This document shows positions 14,101-22,986 of a stretch of DNA of 23,726 nucleotides, piece by piece. Positions within the stretch are counted from its first letter, which is position 1. The number at the start of each line of letters is the position of its first letter. Under the pieces are notes generated by a model, which was not told where the DNA came from, searched no databases, and saw nothing but the letters and a program-made list of their open reading frames with translations. The stretch comes from a virus. The stretch lies in the IMG/VR virus record IMGVR_UViG_3300046002_005177, positions 1 to 23,726 of that record, one strand, 5' to 3'. The translations under genes and the position numbers were made by a program.

Positions 14101-17072
14101 ACTTCCTCCTTAGTCGGATTTACGTTTTTAGGATCTAGCAGAATTCCCTGGATACCTATAAATCCATTAAAAGCTTCTAGGTCTCTAGTGTATACTATAT
14201 CAGAATATGATGCAGTTGGTGAAGTATAAGTAGCGTTAGAATATTGAGCAGGAAAAACAACGACATTCCCTGATGATGAAGTTCTTGACTGAATAGTGTT
14301 TAATACTGCAGATGCTGTGCTAAGATTTAAGCTGGGATCGGAAACAGAGAATGATGTAGATCCGGTAACTCCATAGAATAAATCTCCTGCATTATAGATG
14401 TTTCCGGTTCCCCCATAACTTATCTGTCCTCTTTTTACAAAATACGGAATATTAGGCTCTATCGAGTTTTCTGTGTTGGGGTTTATTTGGAAATATTTAT
14501 ACGTCTCAGGAATTGGTGAGTAGCTGTAATCAGAACTCCAAAAATCAAAATTAAATTCTTTGGTATCAAAGAAAGAAAATACACCTAAATTTAGAGATGC
14601 AGAATCATATACATTAAAAGAACTATCAGATCCTAGATTTACCTGAGAATATATGTCCTGTAGATTTAATACAAGCTTAAATTCAAAATCATTAAATCCC
14701 ATAACCTTTCGGGTAACCTGATCTATCGCAGGGTCATCAACATACTTATTGACTGAATCTATCATAGAGAATCCAGATTCGGTCTTAATGTAATATCCAG
14801 CTAAAACCTGATTTGAATACTTACTATCGAAAATTATTCTATTGTTTTTATTAACAGTTCCGCCGATAAAATTTACATTCTTCTTTATTTCTGAAGCATC
14901 GGTTCCGTTAATCTTAACATACCCGGGATAATTAAATGTCGAGTATTCTTTCCAACTGCTGGAAATATCAGGTGAAGTTGTGAATTGCATACCCCCGGTA
15001 GGACCGGTAGATCCTGCTATTGAATAATATGTATTATTATAAAGAACTATGTCATCAGATACGTAATTTGATTTATTATCCCATGATCCCTTATACTTCT
15101 TAATAAATTCAGGATAGTTGTCAAATATGGATATAGAATAGGAATTATTTCCATATAGTCCAGAATTCTTAACCCTAATAATAGAAGACGCATTTTGTTG
15201 CGCATAATCCATTGTTGAAGTATCGACATCAGCAAGTACCGACGAAAGGGCTAAAGCTATTTCAGAGCCTTCCTGAAGTAAATTACCACTTGTTGAATAT
15301 CCGAAAGCATTAAAGTAATAAGAATTCCCCGTAGAGTAATAAGATCCACCCGTCCATACCATCATTGATGAGTAATCTGCAGAGCTTATCAAATCATATC
15401 TTCTAGACCCATCTTTTCTTGATCCGTTTGGCCAGTATAACTTTAAAGTTAAAGGTATATTATTGTCGTACGACTTTAGAAATTCTATCTCGGTATAAGC
15501 TTTGCCTGCTTCTGCTGGCAAAACCCCTTTAATAGTAACAAGCTTATCATCGCTTCCTGTGAAGTTAAGTAGATCTATGGTCTGATTTTGTATTACCAGG
15601 GATCCTGAAGTTGCTCCTGTTGATCCCGTTGCCGAAAATTGGCCAGTGTTATAATCGAAAGGTCCATATGAATATTTGGGTTCAGAACCACCATACCCAC
15701 CGTAATCTTCGGTTCTTTTTAAGCTATAAAAACTGTCATTCTTATCAGTCAGATAAAATAATTTATTTGGGTCCAACAGATTAACATTATCCGATCCAGG
15801 TAAAAACCCGGTCGCATTTTCATAGAATAATCTAATTCCTGATGTAGCTCCTACTTTATAGGGTTGATTATTATAATAATACCCAACATTATCTCTTGAA
15901 GGTATTGGGGTGTTTTCATTTCCTGCTAAATTTCTATACTCGTAGAAGAATTCGCCATTCGTTCTAATTGTTGCAATATCATTTCTAGAAACGTACATTC
16001 CAACATATCTGTTTATCGTATATAAATCGGAATCAGCATCATCAAAGAAAAACTCAAGATTTAATAAGTTTGGACACACTATTCCATTTCTAGAAAATCC
16101 AGATGTTATATAATCTTCTAAATCAATCATAGGATCAGACTTAGCAGATGAAAGATACTGGTTTAAAAGTTCTCCTTTTTTTGTATAAATACCATCGGAT
16201 ACACTAACACCCTTATAGTAAGTGTATGAATCATAGCCCCAGCTTACCTCTAATGGTGAATTCGAAAATTGCTTATTGTTAAATATAGATCTTATGTATT
16301 TACCAATTTTTGTATCCTCTCTAAGATCAAAAGTTTTTATAGCGGTTGCATTATTTAATATCTTATCCTTGAAAGTTGATGCCACATCATTTACCAATGG
16401 TAGATTTTCAAGTTCTGCATAAACAGCAACCTTACCTGTACCGCTTATTATGGAATAAGTTGGATTATTTGTGTTACCTTGGAAGATTTGCCCATCGTAA
16501 TAATATAGATCATTACCCGCTGAATCCTTACCGTATGATATTTTAAATTCGGTTGTGGTATCATAATCTGCAATAACCTTATATTTCTTTCTTTGATTTA
16601 TTCGGGTAACATTTGTTGAGTATGGATAATCCAGCGGATTATCTAGCTTGAAGATAACGAAGAAATCTGGTATCTCGTTCTTAATCCAGATCGGAGCAAA
16701 ATAGCTAAAATCCTCCGGATAGTTTTTATCTATTAATGCAGAAGCACCACTAGCATAGAAGAAATCATATTGATCAGAAAAATATTGTGCTGGTTCATTT
16801 TCCCCATTTGTAAATTTACCAACCTGAAATATTATATCATTAGAAATTTTACCATTAGAGAAAAAAGTAGAGACGTCACTGGCATATGAATTTTCACCCG
16901 TTACGGTGTATTTTTTAAATGCGTCGTTACTCAAGGTATTATTAACGTCCATTGAGTTAAACCAAACACCACCTTGTGAATCTACTGAAATTTTAAAATT
17001 TCCAGTCAATTTTGGATTTGTTCTGATAACAGAAAAAGAAGAGTTATAATCAAAAAGTCTGGATTGAGACAT
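11139..17072 (-). CDS. giant virion structural protein with carbohydrate-binding-like insert
   Basis: This 1977-aa protein is the largest in the window. The N-terminus (MSQSRLFDYNSSFSVI then RTNPKLTGN, 17-25) precedes a long series of beta-rich, Tyr/Ser/Asn-rich regions with no signal peptide or membrane segment. A module at about 655-712 has the spacing of small chitin/cellulose-binding domains: an N-terminal Trp (W664, GSWDNKSNYVSDDIVLYN), TYYSIAG, a Gly-Pro-Thr-Gly loop and a closing Trp (W707, SSWKEYS). A Gly/Thr-rich segment (about 475-500) and several later repetitive beta regions suggest elongated domains. It sits directly before the fibres and after two other large virion proteins, so a baseplate or proximal-fibre scaffold is likely. 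No T4 counterpart is recognised. The final residues (YSLMFNIRIAKI) are hydrophobic and probably form a strand. Confidence 0.75.
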   Translation of the reverse strand: MSQSRLFDYNSSFSVIRTNPKLTGNFKISVDSQGGVWFNSMDVNNTLSNDAFKKYTVTGENSYASDVSTFFSNGKISNDIIFQVGKFTNGENEPAQYFSDQYDFFYASGASALIDKNYPEDFSYFAPIWIKNEIPDFFVIFKLDNPLDYPYSTNVTRINQRKKYKVIADYDTTTEFKISYGKDSAGNDLYYYDGQIFQGNTNNPTYSIISGTGKVAVYAELENLPLVNDVASTFKDKILNNATAIKTFDLREDTKIGKYIRSIFNNKQFSNSPLEVSWGYDSYTYYKGVSVSDGIYTKKGELLNQYLSSAKSDPMIDLEDYITSGFSRNGIVCPNLLNLEFFFDDADSDLYTINRYVGMYVSRNDIATIRTNGEFFYEYRNLAGNENTPIPSRDNVGYYYNNQPYKVGATSGIRLFYENATGFLPGSDNVNLLDPNKLFYLTDKNDSFYSLKRTEDYGGYGGSEPKYSYGPFDYNTGQFSATGSTGATSGSLVIQNQTIDLLNFTGSDDKLVTIKGVLPAEAGKAYTEIEFLKSYDNNIPLTLKLYWPNGSRKDGSRRYDLISSADYSSMMVWTGGSYYSTGNSYYFNAFGYSTSGNLLQEGSEIALALSSVLADVDTSTMDYAQQNASSIIRVKNSGLYGNNSYSISIFDNYPEFIKKYKGSWDNKSNYVSDDIVLYNNTYYSIAGSTGPTGGMQFTTSPDISSSWKEYSTFNYPGYVKINGTDASEIKKNVNFIGGTVNKNNRIIFDSKYSNQVLAGYYIKTESGFSMIDSVNKYVDDPAIDQVTRKVMGFNDFEFKLVLNLQDIYSQVNLGSDSSFNVYDSASLNLGVFSFFDTKEFNFDFWSSDYSYSPIPETYKYFQINPNTENSIEPNIPYFVKRGQISYGGTGNIYNAGDLFYGVTGSTSFSVSDPSLNLSTASAVLNTIQSRTSSSGNVVVFPAQYSNATYTSPTASYSDIVYTRDLEAFNGFIGIQGILLDPKNVNPTKEEVFYYGKLDTEYEYLKENFTTQRANISKIVPYISKWGSSLGTDSRGNRYRLNSSPAFSPTNFSPSFERITPDPKYLTHEWFLLEQPPRYFPKEFMNDQNSYLPYKIDLDKARSADPDDALYLSSYFTVEPSDYDSEFSDNTFYTKELFTPIVYSEASGYYETIFRGCKIVLKKRSDTFFDGSVESDRYIKNFRGYEDYKFSAILRAVKEDSTTIQAPVKYEVIENDQQKFVLFVCDVVIKDQKAFDLGYDGTTIIVPGTKAKIVLKFTGWTPNTLLVDPAAFSTVTPLGTLSFIVTAGLGGQSFADDFIISTVIPILDSSAFNANYSFSSDLATAGDAIVIIEANSVGTQYSFTTNTPTEIEIISVTAGTDNQMGQADPVLDYTLLYTLNDKEKLESPLVSSQKFFSIDDIKLSAALDLSLSSGSVVNTTRPTGVINIVRNPEYDTDLREEIHTVYVPNPDGATGGLSSTGIGSFITSFTSTATYPWPTGVGPTFIEFGKVSTASSYLFSIPFSVSSPTTVPVGPSSIYRGNPVTQISGGSNYYKGLLSRCSVSYIAEKFNRSSPYIKYTTYEFDTDSSSTISTSNGFELYFERPTKITKPSGSLVFKDYSGPQTLKGSRVETGYNIRTPDPTRPSILTRYSGEYEPIFRKVIHFDRDKTDTLVGSDSIDLSFRNCNFAPDKKYFGISRNLGYTKVSEGSNILAAASSYPQGPVYPLIGLTPISRKDFNIFSSSWDPGYYDRYISTNSGSPVAGTRAMKEYKTFFGSKVMQTPDPIQANNYITLEISRNTGSTNVKRLNSRIDSFIKSVQEISKSDSGTGIGSVGPYLSGVDYNKLDLKIFSNAEVIWQNFPDQRKIKGIIRVDRILRRYLLNSGVKKVFIDNMISQFGVGDPLSINDDINTYIDLNISPIYRGDVFDLYVKKTANTTIPTSEIVRGDLFSTDRYKMEYFIDNNYKLTPITDLIYEFEYSTEVGFYYSLMFNIRIAKI

Positions 17073-17096
17073 ATTTTAAGCTCGTATTATGTTTTA

Positions 17097-20000
17097 TTAA
17101 AAATTAAGTGCTTTAACGCCGCTATCAAAATTAGGAGCTACTAAAGTGTCATTTTGGTAAGATCCGCTGACCTGAACATCAAAAGAGAATGAGTCATCGT
17201 TTCTTATTTGTATATCTATACCTATTTTCTTCGTGTAAGTTATATTGGATAAATTTCCTGCCTTTCTCCAACCTCCAATATATCCCAATTTATCAACTGC
17301 TCTAAATTGGAATATGACTGGAATGTTTATAGCATTTGTTTCTCCTTCTCCTAGATACGTAACAGATAATGCGGTTGTTCCAGGTACCTGTAATACAGTA
17401 TTTGAAATAGGGCCAAGATAAAGATAAGCACCACATGAATATTTACCTATTAGATATTCATCGTTAGAAGAAAACCCTAATTTATCAGCATACATATTAT
17501 CTTCCCTAGCAGCAGTTGCCCCTGTTGCAAAATCTATCGGGGTTCTTGATGCTTGCTGAACCCAATATTGAGGTAAAGTTGTATCGCCCCAGAATGTTTG
17601 TGTGTGTCTGAAAGGTGCATAGCTTACTGAAGTTGAGCTGTAAGGCTTAACCAGCTCAGAATAACTTGTGAAAGAATACGTGCTACCTACAGATAGAAGA
17701 TAAGGATGACCTGTGTGTATACAGAATTCCGATAACTGTCCATTACCAACTGGTGATCCACCAGTAGAACCTGTAAATGTTCCATTCCAAACTGCTGCTG
17801 CAGTTCCGCCTATTACCGTAGCATAACTTGAAGATAAAGTAGGATCATAGGGGGTAAATATCGTTCCATTCTGAGGATAAACCCCGGGCGATCCAAAGTT
17901 ATTCTGACTAGAAGAAGAAATCCCATTGTATGTATAAGATGAGCTGTATGAGTTAGAAAAATATTGTCCTAAATCAGCCAATGTTGAATTATAATAAAGT
18001 ACTTGATTGAATCCAATATTTCTGTATCTAGGATAAAGGTATTGTGAATATGCACTCGATGAAGCATAAGGAGGTGCCTGTCTAAAATCTGTTGAACTCT
18101 CAACATCATTAGTTACTAGAGCTGTTAGAGATATAGGACCGTCCCCATATCTTAGATTAGTGTTATATCCCTCGGGAAATGCAGAAGATATAGAAGAAGG
18201 TGCTGCAGTTTCCAATCCTCCAGGAATTATCGAAGCAAGTTCAACAGGGGAAGCTTGTGCGTTAAATAACTGGATACTATATGATATAGAAGCTATCTTA
18301 CCTGCATCCGTAGTAGTTGCGCTAGTGAAAATCTCATTATAAAATCCTGCATTAAGTTTGATAGTAGATCCTTTAGAAACATTTATCTTGTTATTACTTG
18401 AATCTACAATGTAAACCTGTAATACTCCTTTAGCGTTACTTAATTCGGCTTTCATTAATGTTAACTGATTCTGAAGATCTGTTAACTTATCAAATAGGTT
18501 TAAAACGGTTCCTGAATTAGTATAGAATCCGCTGGCAATGCCTACTGCATTATGATAATAAGTTGTCTCTCCTACTGTGAATTGTTCAGATAGATGCGTT
18601 GGAAGTCCTTGAGCATTTAATTCTGCTTGCATTCTAGTGACTGCAGAGTCTTCGGTATTAGTTCTTAGTGCTACATCTACGCCGGTAACTGATAAATTAT
18701 CGGGAAATGAAATTATAACCGACTGGGAATAATCGGAAGTTAATGGGTTATCTGGCCAACCTGCTTCAGAGATTGAAGCGATTTGAATTTCTACCCTTTC
18801 GCCTTTTGTGATAGCTAGATCTAACTGATTAATATTTTGAACATCTGAATTACCCGGATCTTCAGGTGCCCAAATGTAAACTCCTTTCCTAGGATCATAA
18901 ACTTTTTTCCTAATATCAGTTTTATATTCCGTCCAGTTTGAGAATGAAGCATTTTTTCTAGTTCCGTCGTTATCTAGAAATTCTATCTGATCGTTAGGCT
19001 GTGCAGATCCGCTATCGCTTAGATATCTATATCTAACTTTAAATTGAATAACTTCTTGAGCTCCTGTAGATGGACTAATTTGTGGTGAAGGAAATGCCCA
19101 AAATCCTCTAACTCTATATTTAGGTGGTGTTATTATTTGCGGAACATCCACACTTAAAGTTTTAACCTCAGAGACTAGAGATGCATAAAGTTCCACCTTC
19201 TTAACTCTCTCCTGAATCAATGAGCTTAGGTTTGCTCTAACAGCCTGTACATTAACCCCAATAGGAGTTGTTTTTTGTCCGGTTACACTAACCGGGCTTA
19301 AATTAGATCCTAATATAGGACTAGAATTTACATTTGTTAACTCTAAGGATCCTTCATTTATAGAAGAAAGTCCAGTATTTAATTGAAGCTTAGCTTGGTT
19401 GATAGATTCATCTAACTGATTTATCTCGCTCTTTAGGGAAGACTTCATCGATAACTTGTCATTAACAACCCTTATTGGGGTTGAATCAGTTACCTGTTTA
19501 TTTATCTGTATTACTTTGAAATTAGTCTGGGCAATAGCGGGTGAAGATGGGACTAATCCCTCAATAGCAGGAACTTTATTTTCTTTCGCCGCTCCTAAAA
19601 ATATCTTACCTAAATCAGATACCTCGCTTAGATAATATGTTTCTAGATTCACTACCGTACCGCTAGAATTTTTAGTCTGAAGCTCATTGCTCCAAAACAC
19701 TATTCCTGTTGACCAAACTGCTCCGACAATATTAAAGTTATCATCTATGGCTTTAAAGAAAATCCCTTGTCTTTCATTGTATCCTATGTTAACTTGTGCA
19801 GATCTAGGACCAAAATCTGTTGATGCTATAGAAAGGGTTTTTCCGATCATAATAGGCTGATATCCAGAAACTCTTTTAGCTTGAATTGATGATTGGTCCC
19901 TATTAACCTCGGTTACTTGATATTGTGTTCCATCCTGTGTAGAAATCTTATCACCTACGTTAAGTGATCTGCCATCAACAAATGTACTGAGAGTATCCGT

Positions 20001-20744
20001 ATAAGTGAGTTTATCTAGCTTATAATTTCTTCTAGTTTCCTGAAATTGATTTCCAGCTGTATCTGTTATAGTAACTAGATCGTCATAGAAACCAGTTACA
20101 CTAAATTCTCCGACAAATCTTATTGTTCTAAGTGGCAGCTGCTCGATTGATTCGTCAACAAAATACCCAATACCATTATCTGTTAAGTCCTGAATGAATT
20201 GGTTATAAGAAAGATCATTTCTCCCCTTTAAGCTAGTATCGAAATAGTTTTTCTGATCATCAGTTGTAGTGTTAGCAATTATTCTCTTAACTACTATTCT
20301 ATCTGCCGCATCAGGAACTTGTCCAGTTACATTTACATTTATGTATAATAAAGGGGTCAAGAAACTCTCGAAGAACCAATTATCCTTAACATCGAATGTG
20401 CTAGGTACATCTAGATTTGTTAATCTAGCTGGTTCTTTCAAAGGTTCACTTTTGTAAACCTGAGAGTATGTTCCGTCTGGATTTCTAACCGTTGCCGAGG
20501 ATTCACTAATACCTGCTAAAGCCTGTATGTTATTGTCTATCCTTTGAATCTCACCTCTTAAAAATCCATAAGAAGGGATATTTTGATTTTTCGGTAAATT
20601 GTTTTCGTCAAGGAATTCTATCGTAACCGTGTTATTAGTTGATACCGCAACTTCATTTAAACCGTTTATGATCTCTAATGAATTTTTTTGCAGTCTCAGA
20701 AACTGAGCTATTAGCGAACTTATTGAATTTTGTGTGCCTGCCAT
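17097..20744 (-). CDS. large virion structural protein with coiled coils and fibronectin-III-like segment
   Basis: This 1215-aa protein starts MAGTQNSISSLIAQFLRLQK in the context TTAAAAATTAAATGG. The N-terminal 90 residues are partly helical, followed by beta-rich domains. Probable coiled coils lie at about 433-460 (LKSEINQLDESINQAKLQL), 508-531 (QERVKKVELYASLVSEV) and 748-775 (KLTDLQNQLTLMKAELSNAK). Between the last two, about 535-680 resembles fibronectin III-type domains of tail proteins: KYRVRGFWAF, FKVRYRYLSD, and then RVEIQIASISEAGWPDNP. The C-terminal third is Tyr/Ser/Gly-rich and ends in a beta region (IDIQIRNDDSFSFDVQVSGS). A trimeric, elongated baseplate or fibre component is the likely role. 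I recognise no specific gene. Confidence 0.72.
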   Translation of the reverse strand: MAGTQNSISSLIAQFLRLQKNSLEIINGLNEVAVSTNNTVTIEFLDENNLPKNQNIPSYGFLRGEIQRIDNNIQALAGISESSATVRNPDGTYSQVYKSEPLKEPARLTNLDVPSTFDVKDNWFFESFLTPLLYINVNVTGQVPDAADRIVVKRIIANTTTDDQKNYFDTSLKGRNDLSYNQFIQDLTDNGIGYFVDESIEQLPLRTIRFVGEFSVTGFYDDLVTITDTAGNQFQETRRNYKLDKLTYTDTLSTFVDGRSLNVGDKISTQDGTQYQVTEVNRDQSSIQAKRVSGYQPIMIGKTLSIASTDFGPRSAQVNIGYNERQGIFFKAIDDNFNIVGAVWSTGIVFWSNELQTKNSSGTVVNLETYYLSEVSDLGKIFLGAAKENKVPAIEGLVPSSPAIAQTNFKVIQINKQVTDSTPIRVVNDKLSMKSSLKSEINQLDESINQAKLQLNTGLSSINEGSLELTNVNSSPILGSNLSPVSVTGQKTTPIGVNVQAVRANLSSLIQERVKKVELYASLVSEVKTLSVDVPQIITPPKYRVRGFWAFPSPQISPSTGAQEVIQFKVRYRYLSDSGSAQPNDQIEFLDNDGTRKNASFSNWTEYKTDIRKKVYDPRKGVYIWAPEDPGNSDVQNINQLDLAITKGERVEIQIASISEAGWPDNPLTSDYSQSVIISFPDNLSVTGVDVALRTNTEDSAVTRMQAELNAQGLPTHLSEQFTVGETTYYHNAVGIASGFYTNSGTVLNLFDKLTDLQNQLTLMKAELSNAKGVLQVYIVDSSNNKINVSKGSTIKLNAGFYNEIFTSATTTDAGKIASISYSIQLFNAQASPVELASIIPGGLETAAPSSISSAFPEGYNTNLRYGDGPISLTALVTNDVESSTDFRQAPPYASSSAYSQYLYPRYRNIGFNQVLYYNSTLADLGQYFSNSYSSSYTYNGISSSSQNNFGSPGVYPQNGTIFTPYDPTLSSSYATVIGGTAAAVWNGTFTGSTGGSPVGNGQLSEFCIHTGHPYLLSVGSTYSFTSYSELVKPYSSTSVSYAPFRHTQTFWGDTTLPQYWVQQASRTPIDFATGATAAREDNMYADKLGFSSNDEYLIGKYSCGAYLYLGPISNTVLQVPGTTALSVTYLGEGETNAINIPVIFQFRAVDKLGYIGGWRKAGNLSNITYTKKIGIDIQIRNDDSFSFDVQVSGSYQNDTLVAPNFDSGVKALNF

Positions 20745-20757
20745 TTAATTTTTAATA

Positions 20758-22962
20758 TTATTGGTTGTTTGTTAAACTTTTTCCTACTATATCTACTTGG
20801 AATTTTAGATTTTTATCGTCGATACAAACGATTTCAAAAACTGGCATATAATCATATCCAGAAAATGCGCTATTATCAAGCGAAACTATCAATGTAGAAT
20901 ATGAGACCCCAGAAGGATTGCTTAATGGATATAGGCCATCAGCATTAGTTAATATATTTATTATAAAACTACCTGGATATACCTGATCACCAAAAGATAT
21001 TCTAAATCTTTGTCCTAATTTCCATCTAGCATTAGAACTGTCTTTTAATCTTATTGCTAAATCCCCGGTTAGAGTTAAAGGTGTGCTATTATTAACGTGT
21101 TTGAAATAATTAGAGTAGTTAATTAAAGGGATTTCGTTTAGTCCGCTTTGAGTTAATGTTCCTTTACTTTGGGTATTTGAAATGTTAAAATCTTGAACTG
21201 CATTTATTACAGAAAGCTGATTTGGTACGCTTCTGTCTACTATAATACCTGCTCCTTGTTTAACTAAGTCAAGATCATATGATATTTCAACGCTAGTTTG
21301 ATTATTTAATATAGACCTTACTAAATCATAATTCTGATCAATAAGTCCCATTATAGACTGTGTATTGTTGAATAAAGCCTGGTTTGCAGCTAATGTTTGT
21401 TCTATACTTTCTATTCTTCTGTCCATGTTGATAGCAGTAGGACTACTTAGTGTTATATTCTCTAAGTTAGTTACTCTGTTGCTTAGCTCTATGAAATCTG
21501 AAGAAGCGTTATTCAACGTTGAACTTGCATCTTGTAGAACATTCATAGCATCCATAAACATCGAAAGAGAGAATGGTGAATAATCATTAATCGCCTGTTC
21601 TACTCCAGTCTGGTCAACATCAGTATCAAATTTAAGATTGATCTTAAATCCATATGAATTACCGTTTAATTTTGTTACTGGATTAGGTCTATATTTCTTT
21701 AGTCTGGGGATGTAAATATCACCACCTTCACTATTTACATCATCTAAAAATAAGACTCCATATAAGTTCGTAGCGGACGTTGCAGGATTTGCCGGATCAT
21801 ATACATCATAATAGATCAATACTGCGTTAAACTCAAAGTCTGCTGAGTCTGCGGTGGCGTTAAATTCTTCCAATGTAGAGATACTGGGATCCGTTAATAT
21901 CTGTTGATATGAATTAGGGTCAAAATCAATACCGACAGAATCTAATTTGCTTCTAGTGTAAACTAGAGTGTTAGAATTATCAGTCTTAGTAAGAATATAA
22001 TTAGAGGGATCTGTAAAAAGCGAATCTGAAAAATAAGTGTTTGCAGTGTCTCTTGGTGAATACCAATTACCAGCTATCGAAGATCCATTTACTCCGGTAT
22101 CATAATAACTAGCAGTAGGAGTTCCTAAAACATCATCATCAAAAATTGCTAATGTTGTTAATCCGCTAGGATTTGTTTCGTCGTAATTTCTACCAAATAG
22201 ATATTCATCATTTAAAGGATTACTCGGATTGTTAGTCCATTGATAATCAGGATAATAGTTTTTATCAGTTACGTTCTTAAATAAAACGTATGGTGTATTT
22301 CCGTCCTTTGTTGGGATGTAAACATAAACCTCAGAATATGCATTGGTTGAATTCTTTACCGAGTTAACTATATCCAAACTACCAACATACTGAACTAGTC
22401 TACCATAGGGCGCTCCTGTCATGCCGTAAGCTCCAGTAGTTCCATAAGCTGCGTCACCTTCAACATATCTTTTTTGAGTTATCGGAACGTCATTGACAAT
22501 GGTAACGGTATTCTGATCTAATACGGGAGAAACCTCAGTGGAATTAGCTGATCTGTATCTGATCGCTCCGATTTCTTTTAACCATTTAAAAAATATTCTT
22601 TCTGAAATATTTTGCTTTAGCGATGAATCATATTGATCGTCACCCGTTATAGTGGACTCTACGTTTAAACAATAGCTCTGAAAACTTTGAGAGAAATCTA
22701 TGTTTGCATCGCCAGTTATAATTTGTTGGGTGTTGTTTGCCCAATCAAGAAATGCGCCATCAGGTCCATTTAATCTTACATAGTTGGTTTGACTAGATGA
22801 ACTATTATCTATATTAGGTATGTTCAGTAATGCAAACTTAGAAAATCTAAATTTACTATCAGAGTTATTGAATGTAAATGAAAGATCCTCAGCAGATGAA
22901 GAGAATGTATAAAATGTTCCGCCTTGTACTTGTAAAGGTCTTATAAATGGTGTCTTTGCCAT
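20758..22962 (-). CDS. virion structural protein with C-terminal-half coiled coil
   Basis: This 734-aa protein starts MAKTPFIRPLQVQGGTFYTF, preceded by AAAAGAAATTTA. The first half is beta-rich and contains a short Gly/Thr/Tyr stretch (about 171-188, YGTTGAYGMTGAPYG) like an interrupted collagen segment. Residues about 467-559 form a helical region, with FIELSNRVTNLENITL and RRIESIEQTLAANQALF showing heptad spacing, which suggests trimerisation. The C-terminal domain (about 600-734) is beta-rich, with RWKLGQRFRISFGDQVYPG. It lies 13 bases before the 1215-aa gene in the same direction. It is probably a baseplate or tail-fibre-network protein; I do not recognise a T4 counterpart. Confidence 0.72.
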   Translation of the reverse strand: MAKTPFIRPLQVQGGTFYTFSSSAEDLSFTFNNSDSKFRFSKFALLNIPNIDNSSSSQTNYVRLNGPDGAFLDWANNTQQIITGDANIDFSQSFQSYCLNVESTITGDDQYDSSLKQNISERIFFKWLKEIGAIRYRSANSTEVSPVLDQNTVTIVNDVPITQKRYVEGDAAYGTTGAYGMTGAPYGRLVQYVGSLDIVNSVKNSTNAYSEVYVYIPTKDGNTPYVLFKNVTDKNYYPDYQWTNNPSNPLNDEYLFGRNYDETNPSGLTTLAIFDDDVLGTPTASYYDTGVNGSSIAGNWYSPRDTANTYFSDSLFTDPSNYILTKTDNSNTLVYTRSKLDSVGIDFDPNSYQQILTDPSISTLEEFNATADSADFEFNAVLIYYDVYDPANPATSATNLYGVLFLDDVNSEGGDIYIPRLKKYRPNPVTKLNGNSYGFKINLKFDTDVDQTGVEQAINDYSPFSLSMFMDAMNVLQDASSTLNNASSDFIELSNRVTNLENITLSSPTAINMDRRIESIEQTLAANQALFNNTQSIMGLIDQNYDLVRSILNNQTSVEISYDLDLVKQGAGIIVDRSVPNQLSVINAVQDFNISNTQSKGTLTQSGLNEIPLINYSNYFKHVNNSTPLTLTGDLAIRLKDSSNARWKLGQRFRISFGDQVYPGSFIINILTNADGLYPLSNPSGVSYSTLIVSLDNSAFSGYDYMPVFEIVCIDDKNLKFQVDIVGKSLTNNQ

Positions 22963-22986
22963 TAAATTTCTTTTATTTTTATTCTA

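Noticed and set aside
14490-14505. TATTTATA (reverse of the T4 late promoter TATAAATA)
   Set aside because: It lies inside the 1977-aa gene in AT-rich sequence, far from any start, and no comparable copy sits before a gene.
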